From Candidatus Rokuibacteriota bacterium (GTDB lineage Bacteria > Methylomirabilota > Methylomirabilia > Rokubacteriales > CSP1-6), in the NCBI GenBank assembly GCA_003220535.1, contig QHSU01000096.1, positions 1 to 64,000 on the forward strand: DNA of 64,000 nucleotides, given 5' to 3'. The notes under the pieces are model-generated. The model saw nothing but the letters and a program-made list of their open reading frames with translations, did not search any database and was not told the origin of the DNA. Shown piece after piece: positions 49,897 through 58,839 of this stretch (positions are counted from its first letter, which is position 1; the number at the start of each line of letters is the position of its first letter). Position numbers and translations under genes: made by a program.

Positions 49897-51351
49897 ATGC
49901 ACAGGCCCGTACGGTTTGCCGATGACATCGAGCCGCTGGTGCAGTTCATCGAGGAGACCGACCCCAGCCGGATCCTCGAAGCCACCCTGAGCAAGCTGCG
50001 CGAAGGCCTGTCGGTCAAGAAGCTCCTGACCGCGTCGGCGCTCGCGGTCACTCGTTCCTCGGACTTGCCGCCCGGCCACCATGGCGGGCCGCTGCACCCG
50101 CTCGTCGGGCTTCATGCCCTGCACAACACCGTGGAACGGGTGTCGGGTGAACAGCGGTTCCTGCCGATCCTTCAGCACGTCGCGCTGTCGAACAAGCACA
50201 TCAATCACCCCGGCATGGGCCCGTACATCCTGGCGGACGCCGAGCCCGTGGATTCGGGCGGCGTCGAAGGCACGAAGAAGGCGTTTTTCGCCGCCGTAGA
50301 TCGCGGCCTGTACAACGCCGCGGATCACGCCTTCCTCTACCTCTGGGACAACATCCCACATGCCGCGGCGCTGGACCTGCTGCTGACCGTGGCGATCCCG
50401 AAGAACATGCTCGACGATCACTACTTCATCTTCCCTATGTTCACGTGGCGTGCCCTCGACTGGCTGGGACGCGAGTACACGCCGTTCCTGATGCGCCCCG
50501 CCGTCCGGTACGTCAGCCGGTTCCCCACGCCGCCTCCGCTGCGCGACATCGAGCCGCTACTCGAGGAGTACGAGCTCCTGAAGCGCCCGCTGGGGTTCCA
50601 CACGAGCCCGGATGAAACACCGGCGATCGGCCTCCTGGGCGAGGCGATCACCGAGTGCGATACCTATGCGGAGATCCCGAGGATACTCGCGAAGGCCCTC
50701 GCGGACGGTCTGTCGCTCCAAGGCACAGGCGAAGCGTTGTCGATCGGGGCCGCCGGCCTGTTCATGCGATCGCTCACGGGGAATCCGATGGACGTGCACC
50801 TGCACACGGGCGCGAACCTGCGCCGGTATCTCTTGAAGCTGGACGGTGTGAGCCTGCGCAACAAGCTGCTGGCGCTGCTGACGTGGCACACAGGCCCCGA
50901 GGTGCGCTCGACGCAGAACCGCATGGAGCCACCGCCCCAGCCGAATCCGGAGGCCGTCGCCGCGCTGCCCCATCGCACCCAGGCCGCGTTGCTGGACGCG
51001 CTCGAGGAGAGCATCTACACGCAGCCGCCGACCGACTGGTCGAAGGTCACCAACCTCGGGCAGATGCGCGCGGTGCCCGAGGTGAAGAACACCGTGAACC
51101 TGGCGCAGCAGTATGCCGACCTCGGGTACGACCCGGATGCGCTCATCAGCCGTCTGGCCACGATTGTCGTGCACGACAACTTCACCGAGATGCACGCCTT
51201 CAAACACCATCAAGCCACCTTCGAGGAGTTCCACGCCACGCGCCTTCCGTGGCGCTGGCGCCATCTCGTGAGCGCAGCCCAGGCGTCGGCCATCTCCTAC
51301 GGCAAGAACATGGAAGTCTACGAGGAAGCGATCGAGCTCCTCCACGCGTAG
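49897..51351 (+). CDS. unrecognised His-rich protein, possibly questin-oxidase-like
   Basis: The 484-aa protein starts at ATG 49897 after GAGAGGAGAGAGATC. It is largely helical. A His cluster stands out near the start: PPGHHGGPLHPLVGLHALHN, followed by VALSNKHINHPGMG, and DNFTEMHAFKHHQATFEEFH occurs near the end. Such spaced histidines suggest a metal site. The helical plan with HHGGPLHPL recalls fungal questin-oxidase-like (DUF4243) Baeyer-Villiger oxidases, but the match is by memory and weak. The next gene, an alpha/beta hydrolase, starts 13 bp after its stop, so the two may act in one degradation or tailoring pathway. Confidence 0.55.
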   Translation: MHRPVRFADDIEPLVQFIEETDPSRILEATLSKLREGLSVKKLLTASALAVTRSSDLPPGHHGGPLHPLVGLHALHNTVERVSGEQRFLPILQHVALSNKHINHPGMGPYILADAEPVDSGGVEGTKKAFFAAVDRGLYNAADHAFLYLWDNIPHAAALDLLLTVAIPKNMLDDHYFIFPMFTWRALDWLGREYTPFLMRPAVRYVSRFPTPPPLRDIEPLLEEYELLKRPLGFHTSPDETPAIGLLGEAITECDTYAEIPRILAKALADGLSLQGTGEALSIGAAGLFMRSLTGNPMDVHLHTGANLRRYLLKLDGVSLRNKLLALLTWHTGPEVRSTQNRMEPPPQPNPEAVAALPHRTQAALLDALEESIYTQPPTDWSKVTNLGQMRAVPEVKNTVNLAQQYADLGYDPDALISRLATIVVHDNFTEMHAFKHHQATFEEFHATRLPWRWRHLVSAAQASAISYGKNMEVYEEAIELLHA

Positions 51352-51363
51352 AGGAGAATGGCC

Positions 51364-52137
51364 ATGCCCTTCTACGAACGAGGCCCCGTCCGTATCCACT
51401 ACGCAGAGGTCGGCTCCGGCTTCCCCTTGCTGCTCATCCCGGGCGGCGGGCTCAATTCAGCGCTCTCATCCTGGCAGACAGCCTCGCCCTTCAACCCGAT
51501 GGAACGGTACAAGGACGACTTCCGCTGCATCTGCGCTGACCTGCGCAACGCCAACCCCGGCAAGTCCAGCGGCCCGCTGGAGATCGACCGCCCCTGGGAC
51601 GCCTACGCCGACGACCAGCTCGGGCTGATGGACCACCTCGGCATCCGTGAGTTCATGGTCATGGGCTTCTGCATCGGCGGGCCGATGATTCACAACCTTA
51701 TTTGGCGGGCACCGGAGCGCGTCGTCGCGGCCGCGATGATGCAACCCAGCGGCTTCAGGCCTGAGATCCCGGACCTTTTCTACCAGAACAACATCAAGGG
51801 CTGGGGGCCGCCGCTTTGCGAGAAGCGCCCCGACGTCACGATGGACATGGTCCATGACTTCCTCACCAGCATGTACACCAACCGCGCCGACTTCGTTTTC
51901 ACCGTGTCGCGCGATTTCGTGCGCTCCATCCAGACGCCGCTGTTGGTCGCGCCTGACGACGTGCCCGCGCACCCGTACAAGGTCGCGATGGAGGTGGCCA
52001 GCCTCGCCCCGAACGCCGAGGTGACCATCTATCCCTGGAAAGATTCGCAGGAGCATATCGACGAGGTCGTGGAGCACGCGCGGCGCTTCCTCAAGGCACA
52101 CGAACCCGTCACAGCCGGGCGTCAAGGACGAATCTAG
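51364..52137 (+). CDS. alpha/beta hydrolase with a Cys nucleophile
   Basis: The 257-aa hydrolase is best started at ATG 51364, because GAGGA at 51352-51356 would be too close to ATG 51358. It has the fold markers LLLIPGGGLNSALSSWQ (oxyanion loop) and FRCICADLRNANPGKSSG. The nucleophile elbow VMGFCIGGPM holds Cys103, the acid VAPDDVPAHPY and His in SQEHIDEVVEH. Most alpha/beta hydrolases use Ser; a Cys in G-x-C-x-G is typical of dienelactone hydrolase and a few dehalogenase-like relatives. Partner of the upstream His-rich protein. Substrate unknown; an activated lactone or ester is plausible. Confidence 0.8.
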   Translation: MPFYERGPVRIHYAEVGSGFPLLLIPGGGLNSALSSWQTASPFNPMERYKDDFRCICADLRNANPGKSSGPLEIDRPWDAYADDQLGLMDHLGIREFMVMGFCIGGPMIHNLIWRAPERVVAAAMMQPSGFRPEIPDLFYQNNIKGWGPPLCEKRPDVTMDMVHDFLTSMYTNRADFVFTVSRDFVRSIQTPLLVAPDDVPAHPYKVAMEVASLAPNAEVTIYPWKDSQEHIDEVVEHARRFLKAHEPVTAGRQGRI

Positions 52138-52194
52138 CCTGGATGAGCGCAGACGGAACAAAGGCCCTCTGTTGAAGTAACGCCGCGGAATGCA

Positions 52195-52306
52195 ATCAGC
52201 GCGCAATAAAATCACGTACTCGAATTCTGCAGGCTCGATCGGGTCCCGTTGGGGCCACCAAATTGTTTTCGTTGATGTTTGATGGCTGCGTGTTCGAGTC
52301 GCGTCG
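52195..52306. repeat. VRDFIAR relic copy 3 followed by a partial hairpin element
   Basis: Minus-strand codons at 52196-52249 give GPDRACRIRVRDFIAR and TGA (52196-52198). They are joined to the tail TCCCGTTGGGGCCACCA (52244-52260), the same 17 bases that end hairpin-element copies 1 and 2. Then GCGTGTTCGAGTCGCGTCG (52288-52306) matches the left arm of that element, without a right arm. Two repeat families meet here. Confidence 0.55.
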
Positions 52307-52404
52307 CCGACCGGACTCAGACACGAAGCCGCATCTCTCGTTCTCTCCTCGTTAACTGCTCAGGACGGCGCTGAGCTTCGCGCAGCCGCTCAGGAGGTGA
52401 CGTG

Positions 52405-53520
52405 ATGGCCAAGGCAGGCTTCCGCGTGCTCGACAGCGATCTCCACATCATCGAGCCGCCGGACCTCTGGGCCCGTTACATCGACGCGCCGTTCAAGCAT
52501 CGGGCGCCCCGGGGTCTGGCCGATTGGGTGCTCGATCTCCGGATCGAAATCGATGGAAAGCTGATGCCGGCGGATGTTGCCTATTCGGGCACGGCTCGCG
52601 GCCGGTCCGCGCAGCGCGACCGCGAGCGCTTCCGTCCCTTCCACGATCGCGGGTGGGACGCCCGCGCCCAGCTCGACGCGATGGATGAGGAAGGCATCGA
52701 CGTCGGCGTGATCTATCCAACGCGAGGGCTCTTCGCTCAAGGGATCGATGGGATGGAGCCGAAGTTCGCCGCCGCCATCGCGCGGGCCTATAACAACTGG
52801 CTCTACGACTTCTGCGCCGCCGATCCCGCTCGGCTGATCGGCGCCGGCATGATCTCGCCGTTCGACGTCGACGATGCCGTGGCGGAGACCCGCCGCTGCG
52901 TGAAGGAGCTCGGATTCAGGGGGATCTTTCTCCGCCCCAATCCCGTGAACGCGCGCAACTGGCACGAGCCCTACTACGGACCCCTCTGGAGCGAGCTCGA
53001 GGCGCTCGACGTGCCCCTCGGGTTCCATGAGGGATTGGGCGCGCACCTGCCGCAGGTCGGTGACCGGTTCGGCCGAAACGTCATGCTACGGCACACCGTT
53101 TGTCATCCGGCCGAACAGATGCTGGCGGCGGTCAGCTTCTGTGGAGGTGGAGTCCTCCACCGGCACCCGCGCCTGCGCGTGGCGTTCCTCGAAGGCAATG
53201 CGAGCTGGGCGCCGTTCCTCCTTTGGCGGATGGACGAGCACTACGAGTGGCTCGGCGACGTCTACGCGCGCGAGCTGACGATGGAGCCGAGCGGGTACTT
53301 CAAGCGCCAATGCTTCGTCTCGGTCGAGTGCGATGAAGATCCGGTCACGGGCGTCGTCGAGCTGATGGGCGCGCTCAACATCGTGTTCTCCACCGACTTC
53401 CCACATCCGGATTGCAAGTATCCTGGCGCCGTCGCGCGCTTTCTCCAGCTCCCGCTGTCCGACGATGTGAAGCGCGCGATCCTCTGGGACAACACGGCGC
53501 GCTTTTACGGACTCGCCTGA
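52405..53520 (+). CDS. amidohydrolase family 2 metal-dependent hydrolase/decarboxylase
   Basis: The 371-aa enzyme starts at ATG 52405 after AGGAGGTGA. Its first strand VLDSDLHIIEPPDLW carries the D-x-H metal pair, replacing the usual H-x-H. EEGIDVGVIYPTRG and GAGMISPFDVDDAVAETRRC follow. ELGFRGIFLRPNPVNARNWH leads to VPLGFHEGLGAH, then RVAFLEGNASWAPFLLWRMD and IVFSTDFPHPDCKYPGA, whose Asp is the last conserved ligand. The set matches PF04909 proteins that hydrolyse or decarboxylate aromatic and small acids. Cytosolic. The repeat block upstream may have separated it from the hydrolase operon. Confidence 0.86.
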   Translation: MAKAGFRVLDSDLHIIEPPDLWARYIDAPFKHRAPRGLADWVLDLRIEIDGKLMPADVAYSGTARGRSAQRDRERFRPFHDRGWDARAQLDAMDEEGIDVGVIYPTRGLFAQGIDGMEPKFAAAIARAYNNWLYDFCAADPARLIGAGMISPFDVDDAVAETRRCVKELGFRGIFLRPNPVNARNWHEPYYGPLWSELEALDVPLGFHEGLGAHLPQVGDRFGRNVMLRHTVCHPAEQMLAAVSFCGGGVLHRHPRLRVAFLEGNASWAPFLLWRMDEHYEWLGDVYARELTMEPSGYFKRQCFVSVECDEDPVTGVVELMGALNIVFSTDFPHPDCKYPGAVARFLQLPLSDDVKRAILWDNTARFYGLA

Positions 53521-53763
53521 AAGGGCGCGCGCACCGTCGTCACACGACGGCCACTCCCAGAGCCGTGAGCTCCCGCTGGATCCCGGACAACGCGCCGTCG
53601 CGGTGGGGACCGGCGACCGTGCCGTGAGGAGGTTGGATGTTCCGGTAGTCAGACAGAACCTACTCCCCGCCACCGTCGCCCGCGAGCGGGGCTCTCCACC
53701 CGCCCGCCGATGCGTTAGGATCTCATCCCGAGGGGCCAATTTGGTCGGCCAGCAGCAGCTCGC

Positions 53764-54543
53764 ATGAACGATATCTTCTACCTCGTGTCGAGCTTCTGGC
53801 TCGGCGCGCTCCACGCGGCGACACCGGGCCACGGCAAGACAATCGCCGCGGCCTACATCGTCGGGGCGCGCGGTCGCCCGATCGATGCGTTCGTGCTGGG
53901 AATCTTCGTGACGCTGTCGCACACGAGCGGCATCGTCCTCGTGGCGGCCCTGGCGACGTTTGGCTCCCCGTCATTTCTCCCGCAACGCATCGAGGCCTAC
54001 ATCTCGGTGCTGACCGGGCTACTGGTGATCGGCATCGGCCTGTGGCTGCTCCGAGTCCAGGCCAGACCCCGGTTGATGCAGACGGCGCCCGAGCACTCCC
54101 ACGAGCGCCATGTGCACGACAACGCGGACCCGGCTCCGCACGAGCACGGGCCGGGCAGCGGCTATCATCGGCATGGCTGGGGACCCGCGCACACCCACGA
54201 CGTCGCCTTCGACGCGGCGCAGAGGCCGAGGCTCGCCATCCTTCTCGGGCTCGGCATCGCCGGAGGGCTGCTCCCCGATCCCGGCGCGCTGGCGATCCTC
54301 CTGGCCGCGCTCGCCAGCGGCAAGATGATGCTCGGCCTCTTCACGGTGCTGATCTTCAGTCTGGGATTCGCCTGCGTACTGGTGGCGGTCGGGATCGCGG
54401 CGGCGCTGGTCGGCGACCTGGTGCTCACGTGGCTTGACAGCCGATGGATCGCCTGGCTGCAGATCGCAGCCGCGGCATTGATCGTCCTGGTGGGGCTCGT
54501 CCTCACCGTGAACGCGCTGCGAACGCTCGCTATCCTCGCGTGA
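53764..54543 (+). CDS. NicO/RcnA-type nickel-cobalt transporter
   Basis: The 259-aa membrane protein has about six helices and the family signature LGALHAATPGHGKTIAAAYI in the first helix. LSHTSGIVLVAALATF follows in the second. A His-rich loop (residues about 103-150: EHSHERHVHDN, HEHGPG, YHRHGWGPAHTHD) is typical of metal-binding loops in RcnA-like exporters. The second half has GIAGGLLPDPGALAILLAAL. It exports Ni or Co, or serves as an uptake permease in the NicT-like role; export is more likely for this layout. No RcnR-like repressor is adjacent. Confidence 0.88.
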   Translation: MNDIFYLVSSFWLGALHAATPGHGKTIAAAYIVGARGRPIDAFVLGIFVTLSHTSGIVLVAALATFGSPSFLPQRIEAYISVLTGLLVIGIGLWLLRVQARPRLMQTAPEHSHERHVHDNADPAPHEHGPGSGYHRHGWGPAHTHDVAFDAAQRPRLAILLGLGIAGGLLPDPGALAILLAALASGKMMLGLFTVLIFSLGFACVLVAVGIAAALVGDLVLTWLDSRWIAWLQIAAAALIVLVGLVLTVNALRTLAILA

Positions 54544-54562
54544 TCGGCGCCACCGCGGTCCT

Positions 54563-55588
54563 CTACCGGATCTGAGCCCGACTGGCGTCGAGCCGCCCCA
54601 CCCAGCCGCTGAGGTCGGTGTACCAGACGTTGTTCGCGGCGTCGACGGTGATGCCGAAGGGGCGCGCGTCGGAGCGAGGCAAGACGAACTCGGTGATGGT
54701 GCCGCCGTACACGCGCCCGAGCTTGTGGCCGCGCAGCTCCGTGAACCACGCCGCGCCATCGGGCGCGACGGCCAGGGCCGTGAGCCCCGCGCTCGGCGTG
54801 GGCACGGTGAACTCCTCGAACCGTCCGCCTGCGAAGCGCCCGATCTTGTTGGCGGCGATCTCCAGGAACCAGACCGCGCCGCCAGCGTCCACCGCGACGT
54901 CACCCAGACCACTGACTCGCGTGGGCACGTCGAACGCCGTCTTGTCGCCACTAGGCGAGATCCGCAAGAGCTTGTTGGCGTTCTGCAGCGTGGCCCACAC
55001 CGTCCCTTCGCGCGCCACTGTGACGCCGAACGGCGCGGCGTCCATCGGAGTCGCCGGGGTGATCGATCCCAGGACATGACGCGTGAGTCGGCCGTCCTTG
55101 AGGTGCGTCACGCTCACCAGGCTCGACTCGGCGAACCACACGTCGCCATCAGGAGCGATCGCGAGCCGGCCCAGCCTCGCCACCGGCGCCGAGAGTGGGA
55201 AGGAGGCGATGGTGCCGTCGAGTGACGCGCGGGAGATCCGCTGCTTCGGCGCTTCCGTGTACCAGGCGCGGCCGCCGGCGTCGATGGCCAGACCGAGCGG
55301 CTCGACGCTGTCCACGCCTTTCGGAAGCTTCTGGATATGTCCATTGCGCAACAGCCCGAGGCTGTCCGAGGCGTCGAGCGTGAACCAGACCGTCCCGTCG
55401 TGCGAGACGGCGATGCCGACGGGGATGTCCGCGGGCGATAGCCGGAACTCCTGAAATCCCCACGAGCTGTACGTCCCAGGGCGCCAGACGAGCACGCCGA
55501 CCGCGAGAACGACCACGATGGCGATCGTCAGCACGAGCCACAGAGGCCACCGCCAGCCCGGCGACGGCTTGGGCACCCCCACGCTCAC
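54563..55588 (-). CDS. membrane-anchored NHL/Vgb-like beta-propeller protein
   Basis: The 341-aa protein has an N-terminal membrane helix (WRWPLWLVLTIAIVVVLAVG) and about seven propeller repeats. Each has a G-[IL]-A-[IV]-x-x-x-G-x-[VA]-W-[FY]-T pattern, e.g. PVGIAVSHDGTVWFTLDASD, LAVAPDGAAWFTELRGHKLG and FGITVDAANNVWYTD. This is the streptogramin-lyase (Vgb)/NHL layout, but the catalytic His of Vgb is not evident, so a binding or scaffold role is likelier. It overlaps the next gene (propeller at 55585-56760) by four bases, so the two are translated together. Confidence 0.8.
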   Translation of the reverse strand: MSVGVPKPSPGWRWPLWLVLTIAIVVVLAVGVLVWRPGTYSSWGFQEFRLSPADIPVGIAVSHDGTVWFTLDASDSLGLLRNGHIQKLPKGVDSVEPLGLAIDAGGRAWYTEAPKQRISRASLDGTIASFPLSAPVARLGRLAIAPDGDVWFAESSLVSVTHLKDGRLTRHVLGSITPATPMDAAPFGVTVAREGTVWATLQNANKLLRISPSGDKTAFDVPTRVSGLGDVAVDAGGAVWFLEIAANKIGRFAGGRFEEFTVPTPSAGLTALAVAPDGAAWFTELRGHKLGRVYGGTITEFVLPRSDARPFGITVDAANNVWYTDLSGWVGRLDASRAQIR

Positions 55589-56760
55589 CGCGGCGCAGCC
55601 CGAGGAACGCGATAGTGGGAGCGCGCCACACGCCTCACCGTGAGTCCGGCGGCGATGAACAGCAGCGCGAGGAAGGCCAGGCCACCGGCGACGTCCACGA
55701 GGTCCAGTCGCCCGAGCGGGCTGCCGCCCTCGCCCGCGCGGCGCAGCAGCTCTTCGTGTGAGGTGAGCGCGAAGCCGGCATAGACCGTCGCGGGATTCAG
55801 CGGATCACGAACGAGCAGTCCCGCCCCGACGTGCGCCGGGAGGTTGTCGCTCGAGAGCTCCCAGCGCTGACCACCATCGGCACTTCGGTGCACGCCACGG
55901 TCGGTGGCCATGAGTATCACGTCGTCCACGACCGCGACCGCACGTGCTACGACCGGCTTGTCCGGCACCGACGCGCCGATGGGTCGCCAGCGCTGCCCCT
56001 GATCGTCAGTGCGGAACACCTGACCGGTCGCGACCGACCAGAGACGGTTCGCGTCGGACGGATCGACCGCGACGACCTCGATACCGCTCGCGGGAAGTCC
56101 ATCGCTACGGAGCTGCCAGCTCCGGCCCGCGTCGATGCTTACCCAGAAACGCCCGCCGGCGAGGACGTACACGTGTTCCGGATGGCTGGGCGGCACTACG
56201 ACACTGGCGGCGTACTCAGCCCGGATCCCGTCACCGACGTTGATCCACGACGCGCCCCAATCGTCGCTGCGATGGAGACCGCCCCAGCCCGCCAGATAGA
56301 CACGTCCGGCGACTGATCCCGACACCAGGGCTCGAGCGGGTATCGACCCGGCGGGGAGCCGCAGCGGCGACCACCGATCACCGTCGCCGCGGAAAAGCGC
56401 CGAGGCTCCTGCGACGAGCGCCCTCTGGCCGTCGACGTCGAACGTCACCGCGAAGCCTGGGCCGACCAGCACGTCACGTGCCTCGATCACCCAGTCGCGA
56501 CCCCCGTTGCGCGAGCGCGACACGCCCGTGTCCGTCGCCAGCAGGAGGTGATGTGGATCCACCGGACTGACGGCGACCGCGAGCGCCGCGCTCACGAAGC
56601 TCGCGGGATTGACGTGCAGCCAGGTGGCGCCGGCGTCGCGTGTGCGGAACAGCCCGCCCCACGCGCTGGCGTCGTGCGCCGGCGCGTCGGCCCGAGACAG
56701 AGCAACGACCAGCAGGAGCACGCCGGCGCCGACTCGGTGAGGCGTGACGTGGGAAGGCAT
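55585..56760 (-). CDS. secreted BNR/sialidase-type beta-propeller protein
   Basis: Starting at ATG 56760 the product is 391 aa with a signal peptide (GAGVLLLVVALSRADAPAHD). TTG 56817 is another possible start. Repeats with S-x-D-x-G-x-x-W (Asp-box/BNR) recur: FRTRDAGATWLHVNP, SRNGGRDWVIEA, HRSDDWGASWINVGD, SIDAGRSWQLRS, RTDDQGQRWRPIG and HRSADGGQRWELS. One C-terminal membrane helix (DVAGGLAFLALLFIAAGLTV) follows a G-rich linker. No sialidase catalytic Arg triad is visible. It is a periplasm-facing propeller anchored at its C-terminus, paired with the NHL propeller. Confidence 0.82.
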   Translation of the reverse strand: MPSHVTPHRVGAGVLLLVVALSRADAPAHDASAWGGLFRTRDAGATWLHVNPASFVSAALAVAVSPVDPHHLLLATDTGVSRSRNGGRDWVIEARDVLVGPGFAVTFDVDGQRALVAGASALFRGDGDRWSPLRLPAGSIPARALVSGSVAGRVYLAGWGGLHRSDDWGASWINVGDGIRAEYAASVVVPPSHPEHVYVLAGGRFWVSIDAGRSWQLRSDGLPASGIEVVAVDPSDANRLWSVATGQVFRTDDQGQRWRPIGASVPDKPVVARAVAVVDDVILMATDRGVHRSADGGQRWELSSDNLPAHVGAGLLVRDPLNPATVYAGFALTSHEELLRRAGEGGSPLGRLDLVDVAGGLAFLALLFIAAGLTVRRVARSHYRVPRAAPR

Positions 56761-56823
56761 GAGAGGAGCGAGGCCTGGAGCCCGTCGTCCTGACGGGCTC
56801 CAGATCCTCTTCAGCAACCTACG

Positions 56824-58038
56824 CTACGGTGAGACGGTATGAGGCGGGGCGTTCAAGTTGACACACAACGTCCTGTCCGGGCTGGCCGGCACGTGCGTGG
56901 TCTTGCCCGGCGCGAGGATCAGCTCGGCCGCGCGCGAGCAATTGCCGTTCGGGATGTTCCACCAGTTGGCGGTGAGGGGGTACGCGGCGGTGTAGGCGAT
57001 TGGCTCGTGAGCCGAGACGCAGTTGTTGAAGCTGTTCAACCGCGACGTGAGGACGTAGCACTTCTCGTAGGCGAGGAACTGCTGGATCGTGTCCGTCTGC
57101 TGGATGTTCGCCACGAGCCAGTCCCTGATGCCCGTCCACGACGAATAGGTATCGCTTCCGAACACCAGTTGGCCGCGCGCGGTGTTGACCTGCAGGAGCT
57201 GCGACCCGTAAGTGTGGCCACGGAACGCCGGGTGGATCACCAGCCCAGGCGTGATCTCGTGGCGCCCGTCGACGATCTTCGCCTTGCCGTGGAGGACCTT
57301 GCCCAGGATCTCCTGGATCGTCTGAGGCGGGTAGCCGCAGACAGGTGTTCGCGCGCACGCCTGGGCCGGGGGCCCGACTTGCGCGCCGGTCATCGGATCG
57401 ACGGTGTTGACGGCGCGGATGTGCCCGGCGTTGAAGTCAACCGGGTAGTTGAGGAAGAAGTCGATCTGCTTCAACTCCTCCTTCTGAATATAGGCCACCG
57501 CGTCCGGGAATTCGCTCAGCTGCCCGGCGTGGTCCCAGTGGGCGTGGCCCAGAACGATCTGTGTGACCTTGTCGGGGTCGAGACCGATGGCATGCATCTG
57601 GTCCCGGATGCCCTTCCAACAGCACGAGGTGTTCCAGTCGAAGATGTACGCCAGCTGCTTCCAGCCGGTGTCGTACAGCGTGATCTTGCCGTCCGGGCCC
57701 TCGATGATCCCGACGTTCACCGGCAAGTTCACGGTGGTGTTGAGCCCGGCCTTGTCCGGCTGGAAGCCGCCAAAGGGCACAAACATGAACCGGCTGCTTT
57801 CCACGATCCACGCCGAGTAGAGCGGCGCCTTCTCCGCGCGCTCCACGTCGCGCAGGAGCTGGTCCGTGCTCTCGAACCCGCTCCGCAGGGTTTGCGGCGG
57901 CAGCTTGCCCTGGCCGTTCTCCTGGTCGCGGTCTTCCTTGTCGTCCTGGCGCGCCTGGAGGACATCGGCGCCGCCGAGGCCACCGACTACTCCGACGAGT
58001 CCCACGATCATCGTGACGCGTAACAGTTTCCGAATCAT
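56824..58038 (-). CDS. exported MBL-fold metallohydrolase
   Basis: The 404-aa protein from ATG 58038 (preceded by GGGAGGTC) has a signal peptide and the metallo-beta-lactamase fold. H165-x-H167-x-D169-H170 (LGHAHWDHAGQ) is the metal motif. DTGWKQLAYIFDW precedes it and GHTYGSQLLQV and FGSDTYSSW supply later ligands. A large insert contains several Cys (TSCCWKG, CARTPVCGYPPQTI). It is nearest to secreted lactonase or acyl-homoserine-lactonase-like enzymes. The neighbouring propellers lie on the same strand 63 bp downstream and may share the transcript. Substrate unknown. Confidence 0.85.
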   Translation of the reverse strand: MIRKLLRVTMIVGLVGVVGGLGGADVLQARQDDKEDRDQENGQGKLPPQTLRSGFESTDQLLRDVERAEKAPLYSAWIVESSRFMFVPFGGFQPDKAGLNTTVNLPVNVGIIEGPDGKITLYDTGWKQLAYIFDWNTSCCWKGIRDQMHAIGLDPDKVTQIVLGHAHWDHAGQLSEFPDAVAYIQKEELKQIDFFLNYPVDFNAGHIRAVNTVDPMTGAQVGPPAQACARTPVCGYPPQTIQEILGKVLHGKAKIVDGRHEITPGLVIHPAFRGHTYGSQLLQVNTARGQLVFGSDTYSSWTGIRDWLVANIQQTDTIQQFLAYEKCYVLTSRLNSFNNCVSAHEPIAYTAAYPLTANWWNIPNGNCSRAAELILAPGKTTHVPASPDRTLCVNLNAPPHTVSP

Positions 58039-58123
58039 CGATCCGACCTCCCACGAACGCTCGCTCGACTGATGCAATCTTGCGTTTTACATCTCGCCAA
58101 GCTGTTGCGGCATTACTCCTTTC

Positions 58124-58693
58124 TCAGTTCGGCGGGAACTCGTTTGGCCAGAACTTGCCCCCGACCTCTCTGATTTTGTCGCTGCCCTCCTGGCTCTTTG
58201 GATAGGCGGCGAGCAGGTGCTCATCACGGCCGTCCTTGAACATCTTGATCGCCTCCGCTGCGGACTCCTGGAAGAGGCGGACGGCGGCCAGATATTGCTC
58301 GTGATCGCTGCGAAGCGATGTCGGTGGCGAGAGCGCGCGGATGCGGGTCTCCGCGCCGCGATAGGCGACGAGGGCCTGTTCGATCCTCGTCTTGAGCTCG
58401 GCACGGCTCAGGTCATCGGTCTTGTAGAGAATCTGACCGAGGCTCATCCGCATCAGGCTGCGCTCGACGTCGCCATGGATCGGCCACATCGCGCGCATAT
58501 AAGCCTCTTCGGCGGGGTCGAGCGCGGGCCGGGATGGTTGCGGCGAGGGGCGAGGGCTGGCGACGGTTGACGGGCCGGTCACGGCGCGACTCATAGCGAA
58601 CGTCACAACGCCGACGAGACCGAGCGAGACCACACCCAAGATTGCCAGCCTCGGAGTCATCCAGCGCTGCAGGCCAACTCCAGCTGTGGACAT
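58124..58693 (-). CDS. membrane-anchored helical protein, function unknown
   Basis: The 189-aa protein has one N-terminal membrane helix (LAILGVVSLGLVGVVTFAMS) and a Pro-rich spacer of 20 residues. The remaining domain is all helical (residues about 60-185): EEAYMRAMWPIHGDVERSLM, ELKTRIEQALVAYRGAETRI and HEQYLAAVRLFQESAAEAIK. The domain looks like a four-helix bundle facing the periplasm. No family recognised. It is upstream of the MBL hydrolase on the same strand. Confidence 0.65.
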   Translation of the reverse strand: MSTAGVGLQRWMTPRLAILGVVSLGLVGVVTFAMSRAVTGPSTVASPRPSPQPSRPALDPAEEAYMRAMWPIHGDVERSLMRMSLGQILYKTDDLSRAELKTRIEQALVAYRGAETRIRALSPPTSLRSDHEQYLAAVRLFQESAAEAIKMFKDGRDEHLLAAYPKSQEGSDKIREVGGKFWPNEFPPN

Positions 58694-58839
58694 CGTCGTC
58701 TCCCGCTCAGAAACCTACAGTGAGCCCGGGGAGAAGATCGGCGACTGTCAACCGCGTTGTCAATATGTAACTCTTACAGTGAGCGCCGCCAGACTTCGGC
58801 TTGACCTCGCGCAGCGGGACGGTCTACGCTTCAGGCGCT

